Notes: generated by a model from the letters alone, not told the origin. Counted from the stretch's first letter, positions 7,139 through 15,439 are shown. The stretch is DNA of 32,438 nt from Desulfobacillus sp041396245 (GCA_041396245.1 JAWKYW010000023.1:1-32438); one strand, 5' to 3'. Translations and numbers: made by a program.

Positions 7139-8695
7139 TCACGCGCCTATAAGCTGGGTCAGATGGTCAACGACCTTCGCCTCAAACGCTTGGTAGTCAT
7201 CCAAATACTCAGGCACCACCTTCTCCAAATCATCGGCTTCCTTAACCGCAATTCCACAATCCTTTCTCTCCCCATGCTGTCTGAATAGATTGAGGTATTG
7301 CCTAGGCGCTACTCCCTCGAAATGCAGAAAGGTCACTTTTCGACTGTCTGCTGCTTCTGGTTCATGTGAAATTGAGTCACCATGCAGGCGTACTGCGAGG
7401 CTCTTTTCATAAGGCTCGATGTAGTACACACGCTCAATTCCTGCTGCGACTATATGCCGAGCGCAGCTATGACATGGATAAGTTGTCACGAAGAGCGTTG
7501 TGCCTAATGAGGATGCAGAAGGTGAGCGGGCCAAAGATACGATGGCATCCATTTCAGCATGAATAGATCTAGAGAACTCGGTGAGATCCTTCATCCGAGT
7601 ATCTTGGTATACAGCGTCCGCAATTTTCGAAAGATCAGACGCTGAAATTCCTTTTTGTTCCAACTCCTTCTTCAAGATGGAATTCACACCGTTTCGAAGT
7701 TCTTTCTTTTGCTTGTCGTTAAAGCAGAGATGGCCTTCCAGTTTGACGCAACGGGCATCTAGCGCGCCGTCCTCTGGGCCATAGAGGCCACCGTGCCATT
7801 TTGGAACATCATTCCTTCCCGTCGAAAGCACGTTGCCCTTATTGTCGAGAATTGCAGCGCCTACCTGTCGCGATAGGCAAGCAGATCTGAGGCCAGCCGC
7901 ATAGGCCACATACATTCCATACTCTTCTATGGTCGGACTGAGTCCATTGTGGCCATGAATTAGGTGTAAGAAGCGTTCGAGGCTTTGTTTTACAGTGTCT
8001 GAATTGGGGTGATCGTTTCTGACGAAAAAATCGGCCAACTCTAAGGTCTTGTCGAGTTGTTGTCCGTGGTCGGACGGCTCTTTTTGGTCCCGCATGATCA
8101 AATGAGTTGCCTCGCTAGGATCAATTGATCTATCGAGAAGACGTTTCTCGCGTTTTTCTCTTACGCTTAGTACGCCTACCAAATAGAAGAGGTTGCGATA
8201 TACGGTGCGAAAGAGCGCAACCTCTGCAGGGTTCTTGAGCTGATCAATCACATATGCGGTTGGGGTTGGGATATGCTCATCCAAAGACATTGAATCGGGG
8301 ACCTTAGAGGTGCGGTGCGCTGCAATTTTCCGGATCGCAAATTCAGCTAGGATATCTCCCGTTTTGAATCGTTCTCGAAGAGCATTACCTGCATCCTGTA
8401 GCTGATTTATTCGCCCCGCCTCACCGCTCGAGTAGGTTTTCTGATCGAGCGAAATCAACTTCGAATCAATCGCTGTCTGAATAAAATCACTGATCTTGAT
8501 AGGCACTACTTCATAGCCAATTTTTCCTAGCAAATCATGTACAGCTGTTACTGGCGCATCCAATCCACATCCAAGTGGCCCACTGAAGGCAATAACTAAC
8601 TCCTTCGACTGGCGTTTTCTAAACATTTCAGTCGGTTTCTCGAGCTCTCCTCTTTCTGAGGATTCTTTGCTTTTCGCTACCGCTTGAGCGCACAT
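7139..8695 (-). CDS. P-loop/dCMP deaminase two-domain protein, AvcD/DcdV-like defence deaminase
   Basis: The product (518 aa from the chosen start) has an N-terminal nucleotide-binding domain with an altered Walker A (FSGPLGCG). A C-terminal zinc deaminase domain has H379-A-E381 and P-C408-H-S-C411, the zinc and proton-transfer residues of the dCMP deaminase family. Length and domain order match AvcD/DcdV, which deplete dCTP/dCMP pools during phage infection and are held inactive by an RNA encoded just upstream. ATGs exist at 8743, 8707 and 8695. I chose 8695 because AAGGA lies about 11 nt upstream of it, while the same motif abuts 8707. The 8707 start would bring the length (522 aa) nearer to Vibrio DcdV as I recall it. 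The locus is AT-rich and flanked by orphan genes, in keeping with a defence cargo. A housekeeping deaminase is less likely, because those lack the N-terminal domain. Confidence 0.8.
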   Translation of the reverse strand: MCAQAVAKSKESSERGELEKPTEMFRKRQSKELVIAFSGPLGCGLDAPVTAVHDLLGKIGYEVVPIKISDFIQTAIDSKLISLDQKTYSSGEAGRINQLQDAGNALRERFKTGDILAEFAIRKIAAHRTSKVPDSMSLDEHIPTPTAYVIDQLKNPAEVALFRTVYRNLFYLVGVLSVREKREKRLLDRSIDPSEATHLIMRDQKEPSDHGQQLDKTLELADFFVRNDHPNSDTVKQSLERFLHLIHGHNGLSPTIEEYGMYVAYAAGLRSACLSRQVGAAILDNKGNVLSTGRNDVPKWHGGLYGPEDGALDARCVKLEGHLCFNDKQKKELRNGVNSILKKELEQKGISASDLSKIADAVYQDTRMKDLTEFSRSIHAEMDAIVSLARSPSASSLGTTLFVTTYPCHSCARHIVAAGIERVYYIEPYEKSLAVRLHGDSISHEPEAADSRKVTFLHFEGVAPRQYLNLFRQHGERKDCGIAVKEADDLEKVVPEYLDDYQAFEAKVVDHLTQLIGA

Positions 8696-8707
8696 AGAGA
8701 TAGCCAT

Positions 8708-8865
8708 CCTTAATATGGAGTTTGCATGAAATAATCCTAACATACCCGTATCAATTAGCTGACATGGGTATTGCGCAATGTTTCCAGCCGGTAGGCAAAA
8801 AACAAATGGCAGCTAGGCAGTTAGCCGATTCATATGCAGTGCGCGGCGCAAGTCGAAGACGAGAA
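8708..8865 (-). other. Deaminase upstream region; candidate inhibitory RNA position
   Basis: These 158 bp separate the metallophosphoesterase stop from the deaminase. In AvcID/DcdV-DifV systems a short RNA upstream of the deaminase gene represses the enzyme, so this is where one would be expected. ATACCC (8742-8747) can pair with GGGTAT (8766-8771) around an 18-nt loop, overlapping the most upstream ATG. I see no convincing promoter or terminator, and no sequence match can be claimed. Confidence 0.2.
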
Positions 8866-9666
8866 TTAAAACGAAATATTTACCACCATCCCGGGCCTGA
8901 ACTCGCCCACCATCTCCCCCGGCACATACCCTCTCGGATTGCTCACTACCCGCGTTCCCTCAATCTCATAGTCGGTAGCTAGGTGCGTATGCCCATGCAC
9001 CCATAGCCGCACCCGCTCCTCACCCACCAGGCGCTCAAGATTCGACGCATACGCCGCATCCAGCAGCCAAGAAGGCTCCTGATAGGTGAGACTTCTCGCG
9101 CTCGGCGCATGATGCGTCACCGCCACGGTCGGCCCGTCGTGGGGCCTGGCCAGTTCTCCTTCCAGCCAGGCGCGCGAGACCAGGTGCCGCTCCCGCGACA
9201 TGGCCGGGGTGAACGGAATCAGCTTGTTCTTGCCGTAGCCGCCATCTCGGCGTCCCGCCATGATGTGCTGGAAGTCGCCCATCTTTATCGCCGCTTCCTC
9301 CATCGCCCGGAGGTTCCGCTCTTCCTCGTCGAAGAGCGCGAAGTCCGTCCATAACGTGCAGCCGAGGAAACGCACCCCGCCGATCACCACCGCGTCGTTC
9401 TCCAGCACGTGCACATGCGTGCCCCGGCACTTCGTCCGCGCCGTGGCGAGGAGCTCCGGCATCAGCCGCTGCCCGTAATACTCGTGGTTGCCGAGGACGT
9501 AGATCACCGGCCGGCGGAAGGCGGCGAGCGCCCAGGCGACGCCCTCCAGCCCGACGCCGATGTCGCCGGCGAGAACCGTGACATCGGCGTCGATGGCGTT
9601 GAGGTCGACTTCCCGCGGCCAGCGGGCGAACTCGAGGTGCAGGTCGTTGAGGATGTGAAGCCGCAC
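8866..9666 (-). CDS. Calcineurin-like metallophosphoesterase (distal copy)
   Basis: This 266-aa phosphoesterase has the full metal-site motif series: NDLHLE near the N-terminus, LAGDIG, GNHEYY, VTHHAPS and WVHGHTH. Such enzymes hydrolyse phosphomono- or diesters with two metals; the substrate cannot be told. The GTG at 9666 starts one base after the TAG of the upstream paralogue, which fits an operon and places DLH at the usual distance from the N-terminus. An ATG at 9732 would add 22 unrelated residues. It is closely similar throughout to the gene before it, so it is a tandem duplicate. It is the last gene of the five-gene operon. Confidence 0.85.
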   Translation of the reverse strand: MRLHILNDLHLEFARWPREVDLNAIDADVTVLAGDIGVGLEGVAWALAAFRRPVIYVLGNHEYYGQRLMPELLATARTKCRGTHVHVLENDAVVIGGVRFLGCTLWTDFALFDEEERNLRAMEEAAIKMGDFQHIMAGRRDGGYGKNKLIPFTPAMSRERHLVSRAWLEGELARPHDGPTVAVTHHAPSARSLTYQEPSWLLDAAYASNLERLVGEERVRLWVHGHTHLATDYEIEGTRVVSNPRGYVPGEMVGEFRPGMVVNISF

Positions 9667-9667
9667 C

Positions 9668-10432
9668 CTATACCTCCACCACGAGTTCCGGATTCCAGCC
9701 GGTCGCTTCCAGCGCCCGGCCGTCCCGCGCATAGCCGCGCGGATTGCACACCACCCGGCAGTCCCCGATCCGGTGGTCGGCGAAGGCGTGCGTGTGCCCG
9801 TGCAGCCACAGGTCGGCCCGGGCCACGAGCGGGTCGAGATGGCTGGCGAAGGCCGCCGTCAGCAGGTCGTTCTGCCACCAGGGGGCGATGCTCGCCAGGC
9901 TCGGCGCGTGGTGGGTCACCACCACGGTCTTGCCGGCGAAGGGCTCGGCCAGCTTCCCCTCCAGCCAGGCGCGGCTTGTCCGGTGCAGCTCCACCGTCTG
10001 CTCGGGCAGCAGATAGCCGCCCGAGCCCGTGCGGATCGTCCTGAAGTCGTTCATCGAGCGCGCCGCTTGCCGGCGCGCGGCGAACGCCATCTCGGGCCCG
10101 AACAGCTCGAAGTCGGTCCACAGGGTGCCGCCGAGGAACCTCACGCCCCCGACGACCACTTCGCCGTTGTCCAGGAAGTCGATGCCCAGATCGAGCGCCG
10201 CCTTGCGCATCTGCGCCGCCAGGCCCCGCATTTCCGCAAAATAGAACTCGTGATTGCCGGCGACGTAGACGATCCGTTTGTCGGCGAACGCCGTCCTGGC
10301 CCACTCCAGGCCATGGGTGTGCCGGCCGATGTCCCCGGCCAGCACGACGAGGTCCGCCGCCGCCACCGTGGAGGGCGTGGGCATCCAGTTGCTCATCTCG
10401 AGGTGCAGGTCGCTTACCGCGTAGATCCTCAT
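9668..10432 (-). CDS. Calcineurin-like metallophosphoesterase (proximal copy)
   Basis: This 254-aa metallophosphoesterase has D8 and H10 in SDLHLE, D34 in LAGDIG, G59-N-H-E62, VTHHAPS and WLHGHTH: all the expected metal ligands. Its ATG at 10432 overlaps the stop of the exonuclease gene (ATGA), implying coupled translation. It has no signal peptide, so it is probably cytoplasmic. The pairing with an exoribonuclease-like protein points to nucleic-acid or nucleotide chemistry, which is an inference. The next gene is its paralogue. Confidence 0.88.
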   Translation of the reverse strand: MRIYAVSDLHLEMSNWMPTPSTVAAADLVVLAGDIGRHTHGLEWARTAFADKRIVYVAGNHEFYFAEMRGLAAQMRKAALDLGIDFLDNGEVVVGGVRFLGGTLWTDFELFGPEMAFAARRQAARSMNDFRTIRTGSGGYLLPEQTVELHRTSRAWLEGKLAEPFAGKTVVVTHHAPSLASIAPWWQNDLLTAAFASHLDPLVARADLWLHGHTHAFADHRIGDCRVVCNPRGYARDGRALEATGWNPELVVEV

Positions 10433-10947
10433 GATCCTTCCTTTCCGTTGCGCCACTTAAGCCACATCGCCCGCAGCGCCAGGGCGTCGTTCAAGGCGTG
10501 GTGCTGCGCCAGGCCGTTCTCCGTGAAGAAGTCCTGGTACGTCCCCATGGCGAGGTGCGCCCCGTCCTCCCCGCGCAGGTAGCAGTCGACTCGCAGGGGC
10601 ATCTTCGCCACATTGCCCGGCCAGGCCGTGCCCGTCTCGGCGAAGAGTTCCACCAGCAGGTCGAAGTCGTGCCCGGGACTGTCGGTGGCGAGCTGAACCT
10701 CGCCCAGCACGGCGAGCCAGGCCCGCAACTTCTCCGCCAATGCCTCCGGCCGCTCGCTTTCGCACCCTTGTCTGGACTGGTCCAGCAGCGGCACGACATT
10801 GGCGCGCACGTAGGCATTGGCCGCTTCCAGCCAATACGCCGGCGCGAGCTCGCCGTAGCACGTCCTGCCGTCCTCGGCGGCAAGCCCCACCGAGATCAGG
10901 CGGATGTCGAGGAAGTCCGTGAACTCCGTGTCCAGAAACACCAGCAT
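10429..10947 (-). CDS. DEDDh-type 3'-5' exoribonuclease-like protein
   Basis: The 172-aa protein begins FLDTEFTD, with D6 and E8 of the first exonuclease motif. A middle acidic motif follows around D94/D96 (GHDFDLL), and HHALNDALALR carries H150 and D154, the DEDDh signature. Length and layout resemble the small Rv2179c-type 3'-5' exoribonuclease family rather than the larger RNase T or DnaQ. Start ATG at 10947. It lies between the zinc-ribbon protein gene (9-bp gap) and the first metallophosphoesterase (ATGA overlap). RNA versus DNA as substrate is not decided by the sequence. Confidence 0.8.
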   Translation of the reverse strand: MLVFLDTEFTDFLDIRLISVGLAAEDGRTCYGELAPAYWLEAANAYVRANVVPLLDQSRQGCESERPEALAEKLRAWLAVLGEVQLATDSPGHDFDLLVELFAETGTAWPGNVAKMPLRVDCYLRGEDGAHLAMGTYQDFFTENGLAQHHALNDALALRAMWLKWRNGKEGS

Positions 10948-10956
10948 GGCGCCTCC

Positions 10957-11439
10957 TCAATCCTCGTCCACTTGCGGGTCGGACAGCTCCGGCGGCTCTA
11001 CGTGGCGCTCGCAGGCCGTCACCAACCAGCCGTCCTCGCGTCGGCGCAAGGTCCCCGGCGCGCCGCACATCTGGCAACGCGCGGTGGCCTTCTTCGCCGC
11101 CTCGGCGACGATCCCGGCGATGCGATCGCGGGTTTCTTCGGACAGCAGCGGCTGCGCCGGTTCGACCACGATGTGCGCCAGGCTGTCGGGACCGATGAAG
11201 TCCAGATAAACCCCGCCCTCGTTCCAGTACATGCGCAGCCCGCCGAACTTCTCCTTGATCTGCCGCCATTGGAACAACGCCTTCTCCTTCGAAGTAAGGA
11301 GGGCGTCGATCCGCCGGCAGGCCTCCTCGATCGGTTCGAACCAGCCCGGATCGATGGAGACCATGTAATATGGCAGGTCTTCGAACTGCTCCGGGTAGCG
11401 CCGCTTAAGCTGCGCCGCCCGGCTTTCCCAAGTGTTCAT
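10957..11439 (-). CDS. Hypothetical zinc-ribbon-like protein
   Basis: This 160-aa soluble protein belongs to no family I can name. The C-terminal third has CQMCGAPG followed by a later cysteine and histidine in TACERH, suggesting a single zinc site. The middle has GGLRMYW and conserved-looking aromatic positions. The ATG at 11439 has GAGAGG six bases upstream; an in-frame TTG at 11463 overlapping the previous stop is possible but weaker. It sits second in the operon between the AAA+ ATPase and the exonuclease, so it may be an adaptor or nucleic-acid-binding partner. Confidence 0.75.
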   Translation of the reverse strand: MNTWESRAAQLKRRYPEQFEDLPYYMVSIDPGWFEPIEEACRRIDALLTSKEKALFQWRQIKEKFGGLRMYWNEGGVYLDFIGPDSLAHIVVEPAQPLLSEETRDRIAGIVAEAAKKATARCQMCGAPGTLRRREDGWLVTACERHVEPPELSDPQVDED

Positions 11440-11459
11440 GCGACACCTCTCGTTTCGAT

Positions 11460-12803
11460 TCAAATGAACCCCATGCGCCGGTCCTTCCGGCGCGTCTCTT
11501 CCGGGCTCAGGTAGTCGAATCCGACAACCTTGCCCGCCAGCCGATCCCGCGCCATGCGGCCGATGGCCGTCTGCAGCACCAGGCCCAACTCGCGCGGGCT
11601 GGCCGCGGCCCGATCGAGCCAGGCCGCCGGCGGATCGGCCGGCAGATGCCCTGCCAGCCCGTAGCCCTCGATCAGCCGTCGGTACTGGGCACGGCCGATG
11701 CGGCGCAGCTCGCAGGCGCTGGGCCGGCGCACCTCGAACACCACCAGGCGGCTCTGAATCGGCGCCGGGATGCGCCCCAGGTCGTTGGCCGTCGCCAGCC
11801 AGGCGAACCAGCTGGCGTCGATCGGCAGTTCCGCGAACTCGTCCGCAAAGCGCCGCGCGCTCTCCGTTTCCAGCAGTGCGTAGAGGCTGCCCAGCGGGTC
11901 GTACCTCGACTCCGTCGCCTTGTCGATCTCGTCCAGCAGGAAGACAGGGTTCATCTCCCGTCCCAGCAGGAGGGCGTCGAAGACCGCTCCCTGCTTGCCG
12001 TTGCTCCAGAAGCTGGACAGCCCGCCGAGCTGGCCGCCCTGTGTGGCGTGGCCGAAGGACACCTCGAAGCGGCGCACGCCCAGCACTTCGGCGAGCTGCT
12101 GCGAGAAGACCGTCTTGCCGATGCCGGCCTCCCCCAGAAGGAGGACGGGCAACAGGCGCAGCCGGCCGTTGCCGAGGCGAGCGATCGCCACCTGGGCGGC
12201 GTAGTGCTCGACCACCGGGGCGAAGTTCGGAAACGCCTCGGCCAGGGCCTCGATGTCGGCCGGCGCGGGCGCCTCGACGAAGCGCCGATAAAAGCCCGAG
12301 CGAGGCACGCGGCCGACGATCAGGTTCTTCCGGTCGGCGTGGTCGCCGTGGCTCGTCTGGGTGACGCGCTCCGCCGCGCCCAGCCAGTCGCCGAAGTCGA
12401 CCCAGGGCAGTTCGCCCGCGGCGGGCGCGTCCTGGATGAACGGGGCGAGCCTGCGCGCCAGCGGATAGCGCCAGCCGGCTTCACGGAACTTCTTGATGCT
12501 GATGACCGAGGTCTTGCCCAACATGCAGGCCGCGCCTTCCTCGTCCTCGACGAGCAGGCGACCGACGCGCCCAAGGCTCGCCTCGCCGTTGGTTTCGCTG
12601 TCGACGAAAAGGTAGGCGGCGAGAAGATGGCGCAGGGTCTCGTCCTCGGGCAGGCCGATGAGGCGTCCGGCGAGCGCGAGGAGGCTCTCCCAGCCCCTCT
12701 CCCGGGAAACCAGCATGCGTGTCCTCTCGCCATTGCCGAGATCAACGCGCACGACCGTCAGCCGGCGCGGCAGCCAGTTCGGATCGATCCGAAAGCGTTC
12801 CAT
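11460..12803 (-). CDS. Lon-like AAA+ ATPase without protease domain
   Basis: The 447-aa protein has a helical N-terminal region (about 1-190), then an AAA+ module: Walker A GEAGIGKT with K230, Walker B VFLLDEIDKA, sensor 1 WLATAND, and the arginine-rich IQSRLVVFEV segment. This resembles the Lon/ClpX branch, but the chain ends soon after the lid and lacks the Lon Ser-Lys protease domain. It is therefore a remodelling ATPase rather than a protease. The ATG at 12803 has GGGGAGAAG upstream. It is the first gene of the operon; a group II intron lies 65 bp upstream, so any promoter must be in that short gap or come from the intron or beyond. Confidence 0.82.
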   Translation of the reverse strand: MERFRIDPNWLPRRLTVVRVDLGNGERTRMLVSRERGWESLLALAGRLIGLPEDETLRHLLAAYLFVDSETNGEASLGRVGRLLVEDEEGAACMLGKTSVISIKKFREAGWRYPLARRLAPFIQDAPAAGELPWVDFGDWLGAAERVTQTSHGDHADRKNLIVGRVPRSGFYRRFVEAPAPADIEALAEAFPNFAPVVEHYAAQVAIARLGNGRLRLLPVLLLGEAGIGKTVFSQQLAEVLGVRRFEVSFGHATQGGQLGGLSSFWSNGKQGAVFDALLLGREMNPVFLLDEIDKATESRYDPLGSLYALLETESARRFADEFAELPIDASWFAWLATANDLGRIPAPIQSRLVVFEVRRPSACELRRIGRAQYRRLIEGYGLAGHLPADPPAAWLDRAAASPRELGLVLQTAIGRMARDRLAGKVVGFDYLSPEETRRKDRRMGFI

Positions 12804-12868
12804 CTTCTTCTCCCCGGCCTTGTGGGCCTCAAACGGACGACGCGCCGTGGATAACGGCCGCCGCCAAA

Positions 12869-12946
12869 ATCGGGATAGGGGCGGTCAGGATACCTGACCG
12901 AGCCCCTCCCACACCACCCGGCATGCGGGTCCGCACCGGGCGGTTC
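12869..12946 (-). ncRNA. Group II intron domains V and VI
   Basis: Domain V is the 34-nt hairpin at 12946-12913 on the minus strand, starting GAACCGCCCGG and ending CCGGGTGGT with a TGCGG/CCGCA apical stem. Domain VI (12912-12869) folds as GGGA-GGGG...CGGTCAGG/CCTGACCG...CCCC-TA-TCCC. Its unpaired A eight positions from the 3' end is the likely branch point. Confidence 0.85.
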
Positions 12947-12958
12947 GAGAAGTTGAGG

Positions 12959-14413
12959 TCATGAGAGACGGGGCACGCCGAGCCGGTCGAAGTAGGCGAT
13001 GGGCATTGCCCGGTTCAGTAGTAAGCGGCTGTTATGCCACCAACGCCTACTGTTCGCGGCAATGCGGCGGGCGTCCGTTTCCGAAGCGCCCAACGCCAAC
13101 AACTCCCGATACATCGTCGCACCGCGACGCCAGTGCTTGAGCTGCAAAACGCGCAGGCGGTGGCGCAGCCATTCGTCGAGTTCGCGAAACACCCGCGGCG
13201 TTTGCGCCAGTCGGAAGTAAGCCTTCCAGCCGGGCATGTAGCGCCTGAGTGCTTCCGCAACTTCGGCAAGACTGCGCCCGCACGACCGGCGCGTAAGCTG
13301 CCGGATGCGCGCCTTGTAGGTGTCGATAGCCTTGCCCGCCACAGCCCGCTTGACTTCACCGCCGGTTCGCCATAAGGCGTAACCAAGGAACTTGCGGCCG
13401 GTCGCGCGTGCCACGGCGCTCTTGGCTTCATTCACCTTCAGGTGGAGCCGGTCATAGAGTTTGCGCAGCCCCGCCAGCACCCGTTCGCCTGCCTTCTGAC
13501 TGCGCACATACACATTGCAGTCGTCGGCGTAGCGCACGAAACGGTGGCCACGTTTCTCCAGTTCTCGATCCACCTCGTCCAGCAACACATTGGCCAAGAG
13601 CGGCGACAGCGGCCCGCCTTGCGGCGTGCCCTCGTAACGCGCCATGACCACGCCCTGATCCAGGATGCCCGCTTCAAGGTATCGACGAGTCAGCCGCAGT
13701 ACGGCCTTGTCGCCTATCCTCTTCGCCAGACGCTCCATGAGCACGTCGTGATTGACCCGGTCGAAGAACTTCTCCAGGTCGACATCCACCACCACCCCGT
13801 AGCCGTCTTGCACATGGCGTTGCGCTTGCAGCACCGCGTCGTGCGCACGCCGGCCCGGCCGAAAGCCGTAGCTCGATTCGGAGAACGTCGGGTCGATCAG
13901 CGGTTGCAGGACTTGCAGCAGGGCTTGCTGGATCAGCCGATCCGTCACGGTCGGGATCCCCAGTTCCCGCATGCCGCCGCCGGACTTGGGAATCTGCACG
14001 CGGCGCACCGGCTGCGGCCGGTAGCGTCCCATTTGCAGTTCTTCCCGTATCCGCGGCCAGTGGGTCTTGAGGTGTTCCGCCGTGGCTTCAATGTCCAATC
14101 CATCCGCCCCGGCACTGCCGCGATTGGCTTTGACCCGCTTCCAGGCCGCCACCAGATTCGCTCTCGCAAGCGCCCGCTTGAGCAGGTCGGCTTGCCCCAA
14201 GCCTTCGGCTTCTCGTCGCGCCGGCCGTGCTTCATCGCGTCCGCTCTCAGGCTCGGCTTCACCTCGCCCTCCAGCGGTTCGCCCCGGTTGCCCGGGCTTC
14301 TGATGCCTTGCACTGCCAAGCAACATGATCGTCGGCTTTCCTTCTCGTTCGGCCCTTCGCCCCAGACCGGCAGCTACTACGGCCTCTGCTGACTCCTCGC
14401 TCCGATTCCTCAT
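12959..14413 (-). CDS. ltrA: Group II intron reverse transcriptase/maturase
   Basis: The 484-aa intron-encoded protein splices the intron and copies it into DNA. Visible reverse transcriptase blocks include GFRPGRRAHDAV, VVDVDLEKFFDRVNHD, EGTPQGGPLSPLLANV and the active site FVRYADD. A maturase (X) domain follows, and the chain ends in the family-typical NRAMPIAYFDRLGVPRL. No H-N-H endonuclease domain follows, as in class C introns. The ATG at 14413 is chosen for its Shine-Dalgarno (AAAGG, 7 nt away); an earlier in-frame start at 14476 and a later ATG at 14326 also exist. The protein appears full length. Confidence 0.92.
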   Translation of the reverse strand: MRNRSEESAEAVVAAGLGRRAEREGKPTIMLLGSARHQKPGQPGRTAGGRGEAEPESGRDEARPARREAEGLGQADLLKRALARANLVAAWKRVKANRGSAGADGLDIEATAEHLKTHWPRIREELQMGRYRPQPVRRVQIPKSGGGMRELGIPTVTDRLIQQALLQVLQPLIDPTFSESSYGFRPGRRAHDAVLQAQRHVQDGYGVVVDVDLEKFFDRVNHDVLMERLAKRIGDKAVLRLTRRYLEAGILDQGVVMARYEGTPQGGPLSPLLANVLLDEVDRELEKRGHRFVRYADDCNVYVRSQKAGERVLAGLRKLYDRLHLKVNEAKSAVARATGRKFLGYALWRTGGEVKRAVAGKAIDTYKARIRQLTRRSCGRSLAEVAEALRRYMPGWKAYFRLAQTPRVFRELDEWLRHRLRVLQLKHWRRGATMYRELLALGASETDARRIAANSRRWWHNSRLLLNRAMPIAYFDRLGVPRLS

Positions 14414-14705
14414 CGTCGGCCTTTCAGCCGCAAGGCGAGGTATCCCCAGGTAAGAACGCGATCCTTCCCCGCGCAACCGCCGGATTTACGCCACCTCGCT
14501 TTGACCACGGAAGCTTCGCGGTTCATTGCCCGCTCGCCCCGCTCGGCAGCGCCTCGTATCCGGTTCTTGACCATCGGCTCGCGGTTTCGCTCCACGCTTC
14601 CTCCCCACACTCAGTCACCCTCATGCAGTTGCGCTTCGCTTCATTTGCCGTGGTCAGCTTATGGGAGGACTTCCACCTCCAAGATCGCGCCCATGCTGGG
14701 CGCAC

Positions 14706-14735
14706 AACAAAAAACCCCGCGATGTGCGCGGGGTT
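14706..14735 (-). terminator. Rho-independent terminator serving as intron target
   Basis: On the minus strand AACCCCGCG and CGCGGGGTT form a 9-bp stem (14735-14727 with 14721-14713, 5-nt loop) followed by TTTTTTGTT. The intron begins at the next base. The gene it originally terminated is not evident. Confidence 0.8.
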
Positions 14736-15073
14736 CTCTGGAAAAAACGTCTCCTATGCGATCACGTCACCCCGGCGGACGCGCGCGAGCCGGCACCGCG
14801 ACTATGACGGTCGCGGCGCTGAGCGGTTTGGAGTTGAAGTTCGTTTCCATGCGAAACAAGATACCGGATCGGAATCGGACCGCGCAAGGAATTTGTGCGG
14901 GGAAATCCGTCTATGCGACCGAAATACAACAATCGGCTGATAGCATATGCTGTCAACCGATATCGTTGGAAATCGGCGGTTTCCGGCGGCGACAACCGAT
15001 GCGTTCGCGCATCGGGAACCCGGGCCGACGATAAGCGATCAATTCCATATCCACTCGACGACAAGGAGCGAAC
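14736..15073. other. Intergenic region without a clear gene
   Basis: No convincing long gene lies here. A 27-codon minus-strand frame (14850-14767, ATG to TGA) ends about 30 nt before the terminator stem but has no Shine-Dalgarno. The stretch before the XRE-type gene contains the palindrome AGCATATGCT (14942-14951) and the near-palindrome CAACCGATATCGTTG (14954-14968), possible operator sites for that regulator. Confidence 0.35.
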
Positions 15074-15316
15074 ATGAGAAACAAGATGCCAAAACTCTTT
15101 ATACAGAGCGGGCGCGAAGTGAAGGAGCTGAGGCAGAAGATGGGCCGGAACCAGCTGGAGTTCTGGGGGCCTATCGGCGTCACCCAGTCGGGCGGTTCGC
15201 GCTACGAGTCAGGGCGCGACATGCCGAAGCCGGTGCAGATGCTGCTGCATCTGGCGTATGCGCCGGAGAGGCAGGCGGGGGCGATGTTGGAGTATTTGAG
15301 GGGGCGGGAGGAATGA
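15074..15316 (+). CDS. Small XRE-type helix-turn-helix regulator
   Basis: The 80-aa protein is almost entirely one helix-turn-helix domain. GREVKELRQKMGRNQLEFW forms the first helices, VTQSGGSRYESGR is the recognition region, and PVQMLLHLAY the closing helix, as in XRE/Cro-type regulators. The ATG at 15074 has AAGGAGCGAAC upstream. Palindromic sequences 100-130 bp upstream suggest autoregulation, which is an inference. It points toward the PsiF-repeat gene 123 bp downstream, but I cannot say that it controls it. Confidence 0.78.
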   Translation: MRNKMPKLFIQSGREVKELRQKMGRNQLEFWGPIGVTQSGGSRYESGRDMPKPVQMLLHLAYAPERQAGAMLEYLRGREE

Positions 15317-15439
15317 GCGGTCTGCTTTCGTTCGTGTGGTGCTCTTGAAACCTGCAAAATCATGCGAGACCAGCTTGCTGCCGCTACTGGCGCACAGGCT
15401 GAGCGATAGTGATTTTTTGCTTAAAACAAAGGAGTTGCC

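Larger units (their letters stand above)
12869..14705 (-). mobile_element. Complete group II intron (class C-like insertion)
   Basis: On the minus strand the element starts GTGCGCCCAGCATGGGCGC at 14705 and ends CCCTATCCCGAT at 12869, about 1.84 kb. It encodes a reverse transcriptase/maturase in the position of domain IV and has readable domains V and VI. The 5' exon is a rho-independent hairpin and T-tract ending TTTTTTGTT directly at the splice site, the hallmark of bacterial class C introns, which home downstream of terminators. The 3' exon leads to the AAA+ operon 65 bp on. All parts look intact. Confidence 0.88.

Noticed and set aside
11460..12803. Lon protease
   Set aside because: The AAA+ module is Lon-like but the Ser-Lys protease domain is absent.
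12959..14413. Retron or diversity-generating retroelement reverse transcriptase
   Set aside because: The protein has maturase features, and the flanks carry intron 5' and 3' ends with domains V and VI.
14762..15064. 100-aa minus-strand frame upstream of the XRE-type gene
   Set aside because: No ribosome-binding site, Arg/Ser-rich translation without a domain, and it covers the likely operator region of the divergent gene.
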